From Lepidurus packardi (lineage: Eukaryota > Arthropoda > Branchiopoda > Notostraca > Triopsidae): a stretch of 64,000 nucleotides of DNA. Shown here one piece after another: positions 54,749 through 64,000 of this stretch. The notes beneath the pieces are model-generated. The model saw only the letters and a program-made list of their open reading frames with translations. It did no database searches and was not told the DNA's origin. Position 1 is the first letter of the stretch; every line of letters begins with the position of its first letter. Location: assembly GCA_023053545.1 (NCBI GenBank), contig JAKZAN010000005.1, forward strand, positions 682,001 through 746,000, given 5' to 3'. Made by a program: the position numbers and the translations under genes.

Positions 54749-57598
54749 ATGGCATTGGCATTACCTCTTTTCGAAAAATTCCACGTGGGGAGTGATCCGC
54801 AGACGGCTGGAGTTAGGTGGCCTAAATGGGTGGCTGAGTTCGAAAACCTAATGATTGCCCTAGATATTGTTCCAGAACACATTGGGAACGTAGCAGAGAA
54901 ATTCGCGGCCGATAGAAGACGATTAGCTCTCATGCGCTATTACGCAGGTGCAGAGGTTGCAGCCATATGCGACACAACTCCTGGAAATCCTGAAGAAAAG
55001 AATACGTATACCAAAATGAAGCCATTATTACATGCGTATTTCGTCCCGAAGAAGAATATAGAATTGGAGGTCTACAAGTTCCGTCAGACTTCCCAAGAAG
55101 AAGGAGAAAGCATGGACGCCTTCGCTACCAGACTGCGCGAGCACGCTGCCCGATGTGAATTCATGGATCAAGACCAACAGATCAAGTTGCAGATCATTCA
55201 AGGATGCCGATCAAGCACTTTTCGCAAAGTATGTCTTCGTGATCAGTTGTCGTTATCCAAAATGCTTGAACACGCAAGATCGTCAGAGGCAGCAACAAAG
55301 TACGATGATAGTCTCCGCAAATCATCAACCAACTCAACGCAAGCTCTCAAGACACAAGTACCATCAAGACAAGAAAAGGTTCGAACAACGAGCAGGGGCA
55401 CCTGTAGAAACTGTGGCGACCCGTGGCCACATAGTAGAACGACACCGTGCAAGATGCAAGGAAAATGTCACAATTGTGGAAGGAGCTGGCCACACCCACC
55501 CGACAAACCATGCCCCGCAAAAGGAAGAGTCTGCTCTAGCTGTGGGAAAGTAAACCATTTCGCACAACAATGCCGGAAGAAAACTCAGCAAAGCGGACGC
55601 AAAAAAGTCAAGCAGCTAACTGAAGAGCGGTCATCAAGTGACGAATCCGTATTAGCTGTAAGAAACAAGCCAGACCCAAGACCAACTGCAGAAATCAAGC
55701 TATGTGGGTCAAGTATCAAGATGATGATCGATACCGGTTCGGCGTGCAACCTAGTCGACACTGGAGTATATAGCAAGCTGGCCCATGCCCCGCCCCTCAC
55801 GCCAAACCGAAGCACAGTTAGGGCATACGGCAGCAAAGAAATTGGAATTGAAGGATCTTTCACAGCGCGATTGAAGTCCAAACACGCCTCAATCCAAACA
55901 ACAGTATGTGTAAGCTCCAATCATCAGGCAGACTGTCTACTAGGATACGAGACAGCAAAAGCGCTGGGCTTAGTCCACATCTCCAACGCAGTAACAATGG
56001 ATCCCGGATACCAGTACCTGAGAGACATGTTTCCCCAACTGTTCCAAGGTATTGGAAAACTCCGGAATCACCAAGTCAAACTACAGATAGACCCTTCGGT
56101 ACCTGCGGTCACTAGAAAGCACCGACGTGTGGGTTTTCACCTTCGCAAAGCGATGTCGGAGGAAATCGACCGACTTCTAAAAGAAGACATCATCGAGCAA
56201 GTCCTAGACGGTCCGACACCATGGGTTTCGCCGTGTATTATGGTGCCAAAACCAAAGCAGCCTGGAAAGTTCAGAGTATGTGTCGATATGCGCGCACCGA
56301 ACTTGGAAATCTTAAGGACCAGGCATGTAATCCCAACTGTAGAGGACCTAATCGTTGACCTGAACGGCGCACGGTTCTTTACAAAGCTGGATATGAACCA
56401 GGGATATCATCAGCTCGAATTACATCCGCAATCACGCTACATCACGACTTTCGCTACACACCAGGGCCTGTTCAGGTATAAAAAGCTCAACTTTGGAGTC
56501 AATTGCGCGTCGGAAATTTTTGACGACATCATCCGTCAAATCGTAAATGGCATCTCAGGAGTAGTCAACCGTAGTGACGACATCCTCGTCACTGGGAAAA
56601 CCAAGAACGAGCATGACAGAAACCTTAAAGAAGTGCTCCAACGTCTCGCCAAAAAACAGCTTACACTAAATTTTGACAAATGTGAGTTTGGGAAGACGAG
56701 CATCAAATTTTATGGTTTGAACTTTAGCGCCGATGGTCTGGCACCTGACAAGATGAAAGTAAAGGCAATCGACGAAGCGGAACAACCACAAAGCCCGGAA
56801 GAAGTTGCAAGCTTTCTTGGAATGATAACGTTCTGTAATAGATTCATTCCAGACGCAGCCACAGTTGCGGAACCATTGCGCAAGCTCACACGGCAAGGCT
56901 CCACATGGACGTGGGACACTCAAGAAGAAGGCGCATTCCAAGAGTTGAAAAGACGTCTACGAGAAGCTACGACACTAGCCTATTATAACGTGGACAAGCA
57001 AACCACCATAATCGTAGATGCTAGTCCAAAGGGCCTAGGAGCCATATTAGTACAGGTATCCAAAGATGGACACGAAACCCCAATTGCTTTTGCTAGCCGC
57101 CGATTAACAGACATCGAGTCACGCTACTCTCAAACGGAACGAGAAGCGTTAGCCATCACGTGGGCCATCCTCCATTTTCATTTATATGTGGCAGGAAAAG
57201 GTTTCAAGATCATAACCGATCACAAGCCATTAGTTCCCATCTTCAATAAAGCACTAATACAAGCACCCGCACGAATCGAGAGATGGCTGTTGAAATTACA
57301 GCAGTATGACTTCGTTGTAGAGTACCGCCCCGGAAAAAATAACCCGGCATATTTTATGTCCAGGCATCCAACCAAGGAGTCAAAAGTCTCATCACGCGAA
57401 GAAATACTGGCGGAAAACTACATTGACTCTGTATGTCTCCGATCGCAACCGAAGCATGTCTCTCTCCACGAAATTGCCGCTGCTACAGCCAACGACCAGC
57501 CGCTTCAGATTATAATTAAAAGCCTAAAAAGGATTAAACGCGATGGAGCAACTGAGCTAAACGAAGCTGAAGAAAAACGACTCAAAGTACTGAAGTAG
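54749..57598 (+). CDS. Gypsy-3 gag-protease-RT-RNase H
   Basis: 949-codon frame from the first ATG after the leader. Gag about 1-215. Then three zinc-binding modules at about 219-273: CRNCGDPWPHSRTTPC, CHNCGRSWPHPPDKPC and CSSCGKVNHFAQQC. The first two look like a duplicated module. Protease motif MMIDTGSACNLVD at about 324. RT: PTPWVSPCIMVPK, FRVCVDMRAP, FTKLDMNQGYHQLEL and the catalytic NRSDDILVTG at about 607. RNase H: IIVDASPKGLGAIL at about 753 and TDHKPL. It ends at TAG (57596-57598) in an otherwise unbroken frame leading directly into integrase. Confidence 0.94.
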   Translation: MALALPLFEKFHVGSDPQTAGVRWPKWVAEFENLMIALDIVPEHIGNVAEKFAADRRRLALMRYYAGAEVAAICDTTPGNPEEKNTYTKMKPLLHAYFVPKKNIELEVYKFRQTSQEEGESMDAFATRLREHAARCEFMDQDQQIKLQIIQGCRSSTFRKVCLRDQLSLSKMLEHARSSEAATKYDDSLRKSSTNSTQALKTQVPSRQEKVRTTSRGTCRNCGDPWPHSRTTPCKMQGKCHNCGRSWPHPPDKPCPAKGRVCSSCGKVNHFAQQCRKKTQQSGRKKVKQLTEERSSSDESVLAVRNKPDPRPTAEIKLCGSSIKMMIDTGSACNLVDTGVYSKLAHAPPLTPNRSTVRAYGSKEIGIEGSFTARLKSKHASIQTTVCVSSNHQADCLLGYETAKALGLVHISNAVTMDPGYQYLRDMFPQLFQGIGKLRNHQVKLQIDPSVPAVTRKHRRVGFHLRKAMSEEIDRLLKEDIIEQVLDGPTPWVSPCIMVPKPKQPGKFRVCVDMRAPNLEILRTRHVIPTVEDLIVDLNGARFFTKLDMNQGYHQLELHPQSRYITTFATHQGLFRYKKLNFGVNCASEIFDDIIRQIVNGISGVVNRSDDILVTGKTKNEHDRNLKEVLQRLAKKQLTLNFDKCEFGKTSIKFYGLNFSADGLAPDKMKVKAIDEAEQPQSPEEVASFLGMITFCNRFIPDAATVAEPLRKLTRQGSTWTWDTQEEGAFQELKRRLREATTLAYYNVDKQTTIIVDASPKGLGAILVQVSKDGHETPIAFASRRLTDIESRYSQTEREALAITWAILHFHLYVAGKGFKIITDHKPLVPIFNKALIQAPARIERWLLKLQQYDFVVEYRPGKNNPAYFMSRHPTKESKVSSREEILAENYIDSVCLRSQPKHVSLHEIAAATANDQPLQIIIKSLKRIKRDGATELNEAEEKRLKVLK

Positions 57599-58807
57599 TG
57601 CGCAGACCAGATGACGATTCTAAGCTCCAAGGACGGTGAATTCCTCCTTAAAGGGACCAAGATTGTTATTCCCGACATCCTGACGCACCGAATCGTAGAC
57701 ATCGCGCACCAAAGTCATCTGGGTATGGTGAAAACGAAAGGCTTACTCCGAGAAAAAGTCTGGTTCCCAAATTTGGATCAACTGGTTGAAAACAAAATCA
57801 GCAATTGTATTCCATGTCAAGCTTGCACGAACACGAATCAACCAGAACCCCTCCTAATGTCGAGCTTACCTGCAAAACCGTGGACCGAAGTTAGCGCTGA
57901 TTTCGCAGAGATGCCGAACGGGGATTACCTTCTAGTTGTTTATGACGACTATTCACGCTACCCGGTTGTCAGTAAGGTCACAACGACGTCCACAGCAGCC
58001 GTGACACCGAAGCTAGAAGAAATATTTGCGTTATTCGGCATACCAGAAGTTGTCAAGACCGATAACGGTCCGCCGTTCAACGGTGCAGAATTTGCTCAGT
58101 TTGCGATAAGCATGAATTTCCATCATCGCAAAGTCACGCCACTTTGGCCCCAGGCAAATGGCGGAGTTGAAAGATTTATGAGAACCTTAAAAAAGGCTCT
58201 CCGCTGTGCAGTTGCCGAGGGAGCCAACTGGCGACATCGAATCTCAAACTTCCTATTAGACTACCGCGCCTCACCTCATCCTAGCTCAGGTGAATCGCCC
58301 AGTTCCATGCTATTCGGAAGACCCATGCGAACAAGGCTTCCACAAGTCCGCGCAGCTCTATCCGAGGATGAAATCCGCAACAAGGACACGGCCAACAAGA
58401 ACAAGATAAAGAACTACGCTGACAAGAAGTCGAAGCATCGCGTCTTCGAAGTGGGCGATACCGTTCTATTAAGACGCGACAGAATCTCAAACAAACTGCA
58501 GACTCCGTATGAGACACGTCCATTCATGGTCACCAAGATAAACGGTACTATGGTCACTGCGGTGAACGAACATCGTTGCGTCACCAGGAACATAAGCTTC
58601 TTTCGGAAAATAAGTGGTGGCATTCCTGCAGGTGAACCAAATCCAAATGAAGAGATGGAAGAGGAACCTAGTACCACCATTTTTGAAACTCAACCTCCGC
58701 GCGCCGATATACCAACTGAAGACCAACCTCCAGACGCCGGTAATGTCAGACGAAACGGTCGAGAGCATCACCGACCTCGAAGATACGAAGATTTCGTGTT
58801 ATATTAA
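57599..58807 (+). CDS. Gypsy-3 integrase
   Basis: Same frame as the preceding ORF after a single TAG; first Met at 57611, but this is polyprotein, not an independent gene. Zinc-binding HQSHLGMVKTKGLLREK...CIPC. Catalytic D, D, E in SADFAEMPNGDYLL, KTDNGPPFNGAEF and NGGVERFMRT. C-terminal part has VFEVGDTVLLRR and a final Glu/Pro-rich tail. Natural stop TAA at 58805-58807. Confidence 0.92.
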   Translation, partial: CADQMTILSSKDGEFLLKGTKIVIPDILTHRIVDIAHQSHLGMVKTKGLLREKVWFPNLDQLVENKISNCIPCQACTNTNQPEPLLMSSLPAKPWTEVSADFAEMPNGDYLLVVYDDYSRYPVVSKVTTTSTAAVTPKLEEIFALFGIPEVVKTDNGPPFNGAEFAQFAISMNFHHRKVTPLWPQANGGVERFMRTLKKALRCAVAEGANWRHRISNFLLDYRASPHPSSGESPSSMLFGRPMRTRLPQVRAALSEDEIRNKDTANKNKIKNYADKKSKHRVFEVGDTVLLRRDRISNKLQTPYETRPFMVTKINGTMVTAVNEHRCVTRNISFFRKISGGIPAGEPNPNEEMEEEPSTTIFETQPPRADIPTEDQPPDAGNVRRNGREHHRPRRYEDFVLY

Positions 58808-58962
58808 TAATCCTCACTTTTGTATTGTTTAAATAATTTAAGTTCTGGTCATCCGCTTAAAGAAAGTGTGAATCAAAATTTTGATCTGTTTGTATGATGG
58901 TCTCAAGCGGAAACCAGTCACAATTATTCTAGTTAAGAAAAAAAAATTTAAAAAAATAGCAT
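58808..58962 (+). other. Gypsy-3 3' non-coding region
   Basis: 155 bp. The purine-rich stretch AAGAAAAAAAAA (58936-58947) lies about 15 bases before the LTR and may act as polypurine tract, though it does not abut the LTR. Confidence 0.6.
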
Positions 58963-59128
58963 TGTAACATCGTGCTAAGCAGCCAACAGAGGGCAGCACG
59001 GGGAATGAGGATGGTAAATACACGGACATAACAGAGAGCAGGAGTGTGATAAAAAGCTCCCCGATTATCGTCGAGTAAATGACCCATCGGTGTGTTAAAT
59101 TATTATATTTGAGTAAACAAATATTACA
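58963..59128 (+). repeat. 3' LTR of Gypsy-3
   Basis: 166 bp, two differences from the 5' LTR (ACATAACAG, GTAAATGACC). Followed by the CTCTA duplication. Confidence 0.95.
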
Positions 59129-59133
59129 CTCTA

Positions 59134-59437
59134 CAGCAGCGGATTCATCCGTGTAAGTTCTCTTGATGGGTGGTTCTGAGGGTGACAATTGACGTTTTGA
59201 GGAGCGTGCCTGGGGAGAATTTGGCGTCCTGGTTAGTCTGCATTCGTTGCAGTTCTTCGCTGCACGTTGGTCTTTAATAAAGAGCTTTTTGCCAGTAGAG
59301 CATTCGATTTTCTTTTGGTTTTCGGTGTTTTGGACTTCAGTTTCGAAATCCATAGGGTCTAAGCTTGCTTTTGCGTTGGTAAGATTGGGTGGCTAGGTTG
59401 AATTCGATTCCAGCACTGAAGACGGTTCATCCGCCAT
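59134..59437 (-). pseudogene. LINE-A ORF1, N-terminal part
   Basis: Minus-strand ORF1 from ATG 59437 (MADEPSSVLESNST), interrupted by TAG at 59393-59395, then in the same frame (next Met 59353, MDFETEVQNTENQKKIEC) up to the Gypsy-3 insertion. Removing Gypsy-3 and one CTCTA restores the reading frame into the 54520-53321 part. The region is charged and low in hydrophobic residues, as expected for the ORF1 leader domain. The start is chosen because it is the first ATG and the frame is coherent. Confidence 0.72.
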
Positions 59438-59675
59438 TGTTTACCCTGGGCTTGGCACAGGCGCTGTTGGGTGGTGGAGTTGATTTCGCTTTTTAAGTGT
59501 TTGTGGTAATGTTGAAGGAGTAATTTGGTTCAGAATTTGAACCAGAGAATGGGGGGGGGGGTGGACTGGGAGAGGTTTGTGGGTGGATGGGTTAAAAGCA
59601 AAGTTCAATATTTTTTAAAATTGGCGGCAGCTCACACAATTCGATTCTGTCACTGGCAGAAGCGAACGGCGAACA
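59438..59675 (-). other. LINE-A 5' region
   Basis: About 240 bp between ORF1 and satellite B. It includes a run of G (on the plus strand near 59551-59561) and a GC-rich end (GCAGAAGCGAACGGCGAAC). Probably the 5' UTR with its internal promoter; no promoter element can be proven. Confidence 0.55.
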
Positions 59676-62600
59676 CTAAACTGGTTTAAAACCGGTTAAA
59701 CTGGTTTAAACTGGCCTAAACTGGCTTAAACCGGTTTAAACTGGTCTAAACTGCTTTAAAACCGGTTAAACTGGTTTAAACTGCTTTAAAACCGGTTAAA
59801 CTGGTTTAAACCGGTCTAAACTGGCTTAAACCGGTTTAAACTGGTCTAAACTGCTTTAATAACCGGTTTAAACTTGTTTAAACTTGTTTAAACCGGTCTA
59901 AACTGGTGTAACCGGTTGAAAATGGTTGAAACTGGTTTAAACCGTTCTAAACTCGATTAAACCGGTTTAAACTGGTTTATAAACTGCCTTAAACTGGTTT
60001 AACCGGTTTAAACTGGTCTAAACTGGTTTAAAAACCGGCTAAAACTGGTTAAAACCGGTCTAAAATAGTCTAAAAACCGGTTAAAACTGGTCTAAAACGG
60101 TCTAACTGTTCTAAACTGATTTAAAAACCAGTTTAAACTGGTTTAAGCCGATCTAAACTGGGTTAAAAACAGCTTAACACTGGTTTCAACCGGTCTAAAC
60201 TGGTCTTAACTGATTTAAAAACCGGTCTAAACTGGTCTTAACTGATTTAAAAACCGGTTTTAACTGGTTTAAATCGGTCTAAATCCGTTTAAACTGGTCT
60301 AAGCTAAACTGGTTTAAAGTTGTGTGAACTGGTTTAAAAACCGGTTAAAACTGGTTTAAACCGGTCAAAACTGGTCTTAACTGATTTAAAAACCGGTTTA
60401 AACTGGTTTAAACAGGTCCAAATCGGTTTAAACTGGTCTAAGCTAAACTGGTTTAAAGTTGTGTCAACTGGTTTAAAAACCGGTTAAAACTGGTTTAAAC
60501 CTTTCTTAACTAGTCTAAACTGATTCATAAACCTGTTTAAACTGGTTAAAGCCGGTTTAAACTGGTTAAAGCCGGTTTAAACTGGTTAAAACTGGTTTAA
60601 TCCGGTTGAAACTGGTCTAAACCGGTTTAAACTTGTTTAACTGGTTTAAAAACCGGTTTAAAGTTGTGTAAACCGGTCTGAACTGGCTTAAACCGGTTTA
60701 AACTGGTCTAAACTGCTTTAATAACCGGTTTACACTTGTTTAAACCGGTCTAAACTGGTCGTAACCAGTTGAAAATGGTTTAAACCGGTCTAAACTGGGT
60801 TAAAGCGGTTTAAACTGGTTTAAACTGGTTTATAAACTCGTTTAAACTGGTTTAAGCCGGTTTAAACTAGTTAATACTGGTTTAAACCGGTTAAAACTGG
60901 TCTAAGCAAGTCTAAAAACCGGTTAAGACTGGTCTAAACTGGTGTAAACCGGTTGAAAACTTGTTTAAACAGGTATTCTCTGGTGTAGACCGGTTGAAAA
61001 TGGTTTAAATCGGTTTAAACTTGTCTAAACTGGTTTGAACCGGTTTAAACTGGTCTAAATTGGTTTAAACCGGTTTAAACTGGTCTAAACTGGTTTAAAA
61101 CCGGTTAAACTTGTTTAAACCGGTTTAAACTGGTTTATTCCGGTTTAAACTGGTTCAAACCCGTTTACGCTGGTCTAGACTAGTTTAAGAAACGGTTTAA
61201 ACTTGTTTAAACCGGTCTAAACTGCTGAAAACCGGTTGAAAATGGTTTAAACCGGTTTATTCCGGTCTAAACTGGTTTAAACCGGCTTAAACTGGTTTAA
61301 ACTGGTTTAAAAACAGATCTTTAGACTGGTTTAAACTGGTTCAAGCCGGTTTTAACCGTCTAAACTGGTTAAAACCGGTCTAAACTGGTTTAAACCGGTA
61401 TAAACTGGTTTTAACTGGTTTAAACTGGTCTAAACTAGTATAAAACCGGTTTAAACCAGCTTAAACCGGTTTGAGCCAGTTCAGACCGGCTTTACCGACC
61501 GACCAGTTTAAACCGGTTTAACTGGTCTAAACTGGTTTTAACCGGTTTATAAACTGGTTGAAACTGGTTTAAGCCGATTTAAACTAGTTAAAACTGGTTT
61601 AAACCAATTTAAAGTGGTCTGAGCTGGTTTATACTTGTCTTACCGGTCTAAACTGGTGTAAACCGGTTGAAAATGGTTAAAACCGGTATAGTCTGGTAAG
61701 AACTGGTTTACTCCGGTTTAAACTGGTCTAAACTGGTTTAAATGGGTCTAAACTGGTCTAAAAACCGGTGAAATCTGGTTTAAACCGGTCTTAACTGTTC
61801 TAAACTGATATAAAAACCGGTTTAAACTCTTTTAAACCGGTCTAAACTGGTTTCAAACGGTTTTTAAACCGGTCTTAACTGGTTAAAACCGGTATAAACT
61901 GGTTTAACCCGGTTTATACTGGTCTAAACTGGTTAAATAACACGTTTTGACTTGTTTAAACCAGTCTAAAATGGTGTAAACCGGTTTAAACTGGTTTTAA
62001 CCGGTATAAACTGGTTCAAGCCGCTTTCATCCAGTCTTAACTGGTTTAAAGCTGTCTTAACTGGTTTAAACCGGTATAAACTGGTCTTAACTGGCTTAAA
62101 CTGGTCTAAACTGGTTTAAAACCGGTTTAAACCAGTTTAGACCAGTTTATACCGGTTTAATCCGGTCTAAACTGGTTTAAACCGAATTTAAACTGGTGTA
62201 AACTGATTTAAAAACAGGTTTAATCTGGTTAAAACTGGTATAAACCGGCTTAAACTAGTTGAAACCGATTTAAACTGGTCTTAACTGGTTTAAACCGGTT
62301 TAAACTGGTTTAATCGGTTTAAACTAGTTAAAACTGGTTTAAACCGGTTTAGACTGGTAATAACTGGTTTAATCCGTTTCAGACTGGTCTAAACCGGTCT
62401 AAACTGGTTTAAACGGTTTAAACTGGTATAAACTGGTTTAAACTTTTTTAACTGGTCTAAACTGGTTTAAACGGGTTTAAATGGTTTCGACTGGTAAGAA
62501 CTGGTTTAATCCGGTTTAAACTGTGGTTTTTAACGGTCTAAACTGGTTTAAACCGGTTTTAACTGGTCTAAACTGGTTTAAACCGGTATAATCTGGTTTA

Positions 62601-62839
62601 AACCGGTTTATACTTTTCTAGACTGGTTAAATAACCGGTTTAAACTTGTTTAAACCGGTATAATCTTGTTTAAACCGGTTTAAACTTGTTTAAAACGGTC
62701 TAAACTGTTGTAAACCAGTTGAAAATGGCTTAAACCGGTTTAATCCGGTTTAAAATGGTTTAGAACGGTTTAGCCTGGTCTAAACTGGTTTAAAACTGCT
62801 TTGAACCGGTTAAAAACGGATTAAACCGGTCTAAACTGG
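59676..62839. repeat. Satellite B array, 10-bp unit
   Basis: About 3.2 kb of a 10-bp unit TTTAAACTGG alternating with TTTAAACCGG, giving a 20-bp composite AAACTGGTTTAAACCGGTTT. Palindromes AACCGGTT and GTTTAAAC recur throughout. Copies are more diverged than in satellite A, with many 1-3-base length changes. It is unrelated to satellite A in sequence. No gene or insertion lies inside it. Confidence 0.95.
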
Positions 62840-62843
62840 CGTG

Positions 62844-63201
62844 GCTCAACCCCAGTAGTGAGAAGAAATTTGGCTCCATCAAATACTCCTGCTCAAATCC
62901 CGAGGAGAAAGACATGCTTATCAGCGAAGCTTGCCTCTTTGCATTCAGCCGCGTTGTGCAGATAGAAGAAAAAAAGATCAACCCACTATCCCAGTGCTAC
63001 AAGTGCCAAAAATACGGCCATACATCGCCGAATTGCAAAGAGAAAGAATCAACCTGTGCCAAATGCGCGCAGTGCCACGACACACGTACTTGCTCTAACC
63101 CATCCCAAAAATGCGCAAATTGTGGAGGAGACCACCCCGCCTTCCACTACAGTTGCCATATACGCGCCACCACACGTGACTTGGTGAACTCGTCCCGTTG
63201 A
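62844..63201 (+). pseudogene. LINE-B ORF1, C-terminal part
   Basis: Frame open from the truncation, WLNPSSEKKFGSIKYSC..., without a start codon of its own (first internal Met 62914). Three Cys/His motifs are in one frame: CYKCQKYGHTSPNC, CAKCAQCHDTRTC and CANCGGDHPAFHYSC. There is no minisatellite expansion here, unlike LINE-A. Natural stop TGA at 63199-63201 overlaps the ORF2 ATG (TGATG). Confidence 0.87.
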
Positions 63202-63460
63202 TGTTGAAACTCCAGCTAGTGGTACAGAACATAAGAAAAAGCTTTAACCAACTCACTGAACTGACCTGCGAAGCTGCAGACAGGAGAATCGACACGGTTG
63301 TAGCAATTGAACCACCGCAGAGTCTGACTTGCTCAAGCATCGGGGATTTCGACGTGATTAGCTCCTCCCTCGCATATGAAGGAGTATTACTCTTGCGGAA
63401 TAAAAACAGTCCCTTCTACGTCCTGGAGATAACGGAATTATACGTGGCACTCAGGTTGCC
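63201..63460 (+). pseudogene. LINE-B ORF2, endonuclease start
   Basis: Starts at ATG 63201-63203, overlapping the ORF1 stop by one base. VVQNIRKSFNQLTELT, VVAIEPPQSLTCSSI, YEGVLLLRNKN. A missing base at about 63460 shifts the frame, and the ORF read straight on would stop at 63482. Confidence 0.83.
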
Positions 63461-64000
63461 AATGCTACCGCCCGCCCCATGACTGCTATTATACTGTATA
63501 GGAGACACACCACAGAGATCACGTTGCTACTCACGGCCATTTGGGAAAAGCATGGACAAAACGGACCTATAGCTATCACAGGGGACTTCAATGCACATCA
63601 CTGGCTGTGGGAAAATAAAGCCCCTGACTCCGCGGGAACTAGCCTTCACAATTTTGTCATGGAACACGACCTCGCGCTATTAAACGCATGGAACACTCCA
63701 ACCTTTCACAACGAGCGTGGACACAAGTCCACCATAGACCTCACGTTTTTGTCTCCGGATATAAACATACAGGTTGAGTGGGCCATTCTGAACGAAGGTG
63801 AATATTACAACGAGTCTGAACACAAAGCAACAATCCTCTCTTTCGCAACCCCTACCTACCGCACAACAAAAAAAACCACGTGGTGCTACAATAGAGCAAA
63901 CTGGAGTGACCTACGCTCCCAGATGTCAGAAAGCTTACTAAAAGCGCGTTCGCTGTTCTCGAATCTCTCAAACCCCCACGCGATCGACACAGCTGTAAAA
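63461..64000 (+). CDS. LINE-B ORF2, endonuclease continuation (partial)
   Basis: Open for all 180 codons to the window end in the frame shifted by one base. Endonuclease signatures AITGDFNAHHWLWENK, NERGHKSTIDLTFLSP and YYNESEHKATI align with the LINE-A pieces at 52900 and 51980. The RT lies beyond the window. It has no start codon of its own, being the interior of ORF2. Confidence 0.85.

Larger units (their letters stand above)
54521..59128 (+). mobile_element. Gypsy/Ty3 LTR retrotransposon, mag-like, nearly intact (Gypsy-3)
   Basis: 4608-bp element inserted in LINE-A ORF1, with CTCTA duplications (54516-54520 and 59129-59133). 166-bp LTRs differ at about two positions, both C to T. One long gag-pol frame is broken only by TAG at 57596-57598. 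The primer site (54688-54698) is the same tRNA-Ser-type site as Gypsy-1. It belongs to the same broad group as Gypsy-1 but is clearly a different family. Confidence 0.95.
43038..59675 (-). mobile_element. R1/Jockey-like LINE, split by three insertions (LINE-A)
   Basis: Minus-strand non-LTR retrotransposon. Its pieces are 59675-59134, 54520-52819, 52039-51821 and 45512-43038; between them lie Gypsy-3, a DNA element and BEL-2, each with its own target duplication. It has a 5' region, ORF1 with three CCHC-type motifs, ORF2 with an endonuclease and RT, and a 3' poly(A) of 7 bases. It was essentially full length when inserted. ORF1 and ORF2 each carry several stops. No target duplication can be matched, because its two ends now face different satellites. 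Confidence 0.9.
62840..64000 (+). mobile_element. R1/Jockey-like LINE, 5'-truncated, runs off the window (LINE-B)
   Basis: Plus-strand LINE starting abruptly within ORF1 at the satellite B edge (TGGC shared at the joint) and continuing past the window end. It is closely related to LINE-A over ORF1 but much less so in ORF2. Confidence 0.87.

Noticed and set aside
59676-62839. Telomeric repeat
   Set aside because: The unit is not TTAGG or any known telomere type, shows high divergence and contains no G-rich strand bias.
1-64000. Host protein-coding genes, tRNA or rRNA genes
   Set aside because: Every long frame was accounted for by gag, protease, RT, RNase H, integrase, env-like or LINE ORFs. 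No rRNA or tRNA gene signatures were seen apart from primer sites in elements.

Overview
This is eukaryotic repeat DNA with no recognisable host gene, tRNA, rRNA or prokaryotic feature. The retroelement types point to an arthropod, most likely an insect, but the species cannot be named from the sequence. They are mag-like Gypsy elements primed by a tRNA-Ser-type site, BEL/Pao elements primed by a tRNA-Gly-type site, a Gypsy-like element with an env-like remnant, and R1/Jockey-like LINEs. The setting looks like pericentromeric or other constitutive heterochromatin.

Layout. Bases 1-43037 are one array of an AT-rich 20-bp satellite (satellite A, consensus AATTCATGAATTAAGTCAGT). It keeps the same orientation throughout and has several higher-order repeats of about 0.48, 0.68, 1.16, 1.37, 1.42 and 1.9 kb. 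The array is interrupted by a mag-like Gypsy element lacking its RT core (4697-8593, +), a 1.3-kb miniature LTR element with identical LTRs (14908-16217, +), a deleted env-bearing Gypsy-like element (16416-20424, -), a 319-bp solo LTR present twice because its surroundings were duplicated (21280, 23178), a BEL/Pao element with many stops (25217-31613, +), an orphan 158-bp segment (35091-35248), and a 306-bp solo LTR present three times for the same reason (37049, 38418, 41405).

From 43038 to about 59675 lies an R1/Jockey-like LINE on the minus strand (LINE-A). Three later elements split it: a second BEL/Pao element (45513-51815), a 761-bp non-autonomous DNA transposon with a 9-bp target duplication (52049-52809), and a nearly intact mag-like Gypsy element (54521-59128). 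A second satellite (satellite B, 10-bp unit TTTAAAC[T/C]GG, 59676-62839) follows. The window ends inside a 5'-truncated, related LINE (LINE-B) on the plus strand.

The elements are mostly dead but young: LTR pairs differ by about 0-2%, and most target-site duplications are intact. The second Gypsy element comes closest to being functional, with one stop codon visible in its reading frame. The most interesting signals are: TTCnnGAA (heat-shock-element-like) pairs in most satellite A monomers; three unrelated LTR families inserted at the same minor satellite variant; a conserved hairpin across the pol stop codon and another at the LTR start in both BEL elements; a shared non-canonical RT motif (YVDN) in both BEL elements; and Grainyhead-like palindromes in satellite B.
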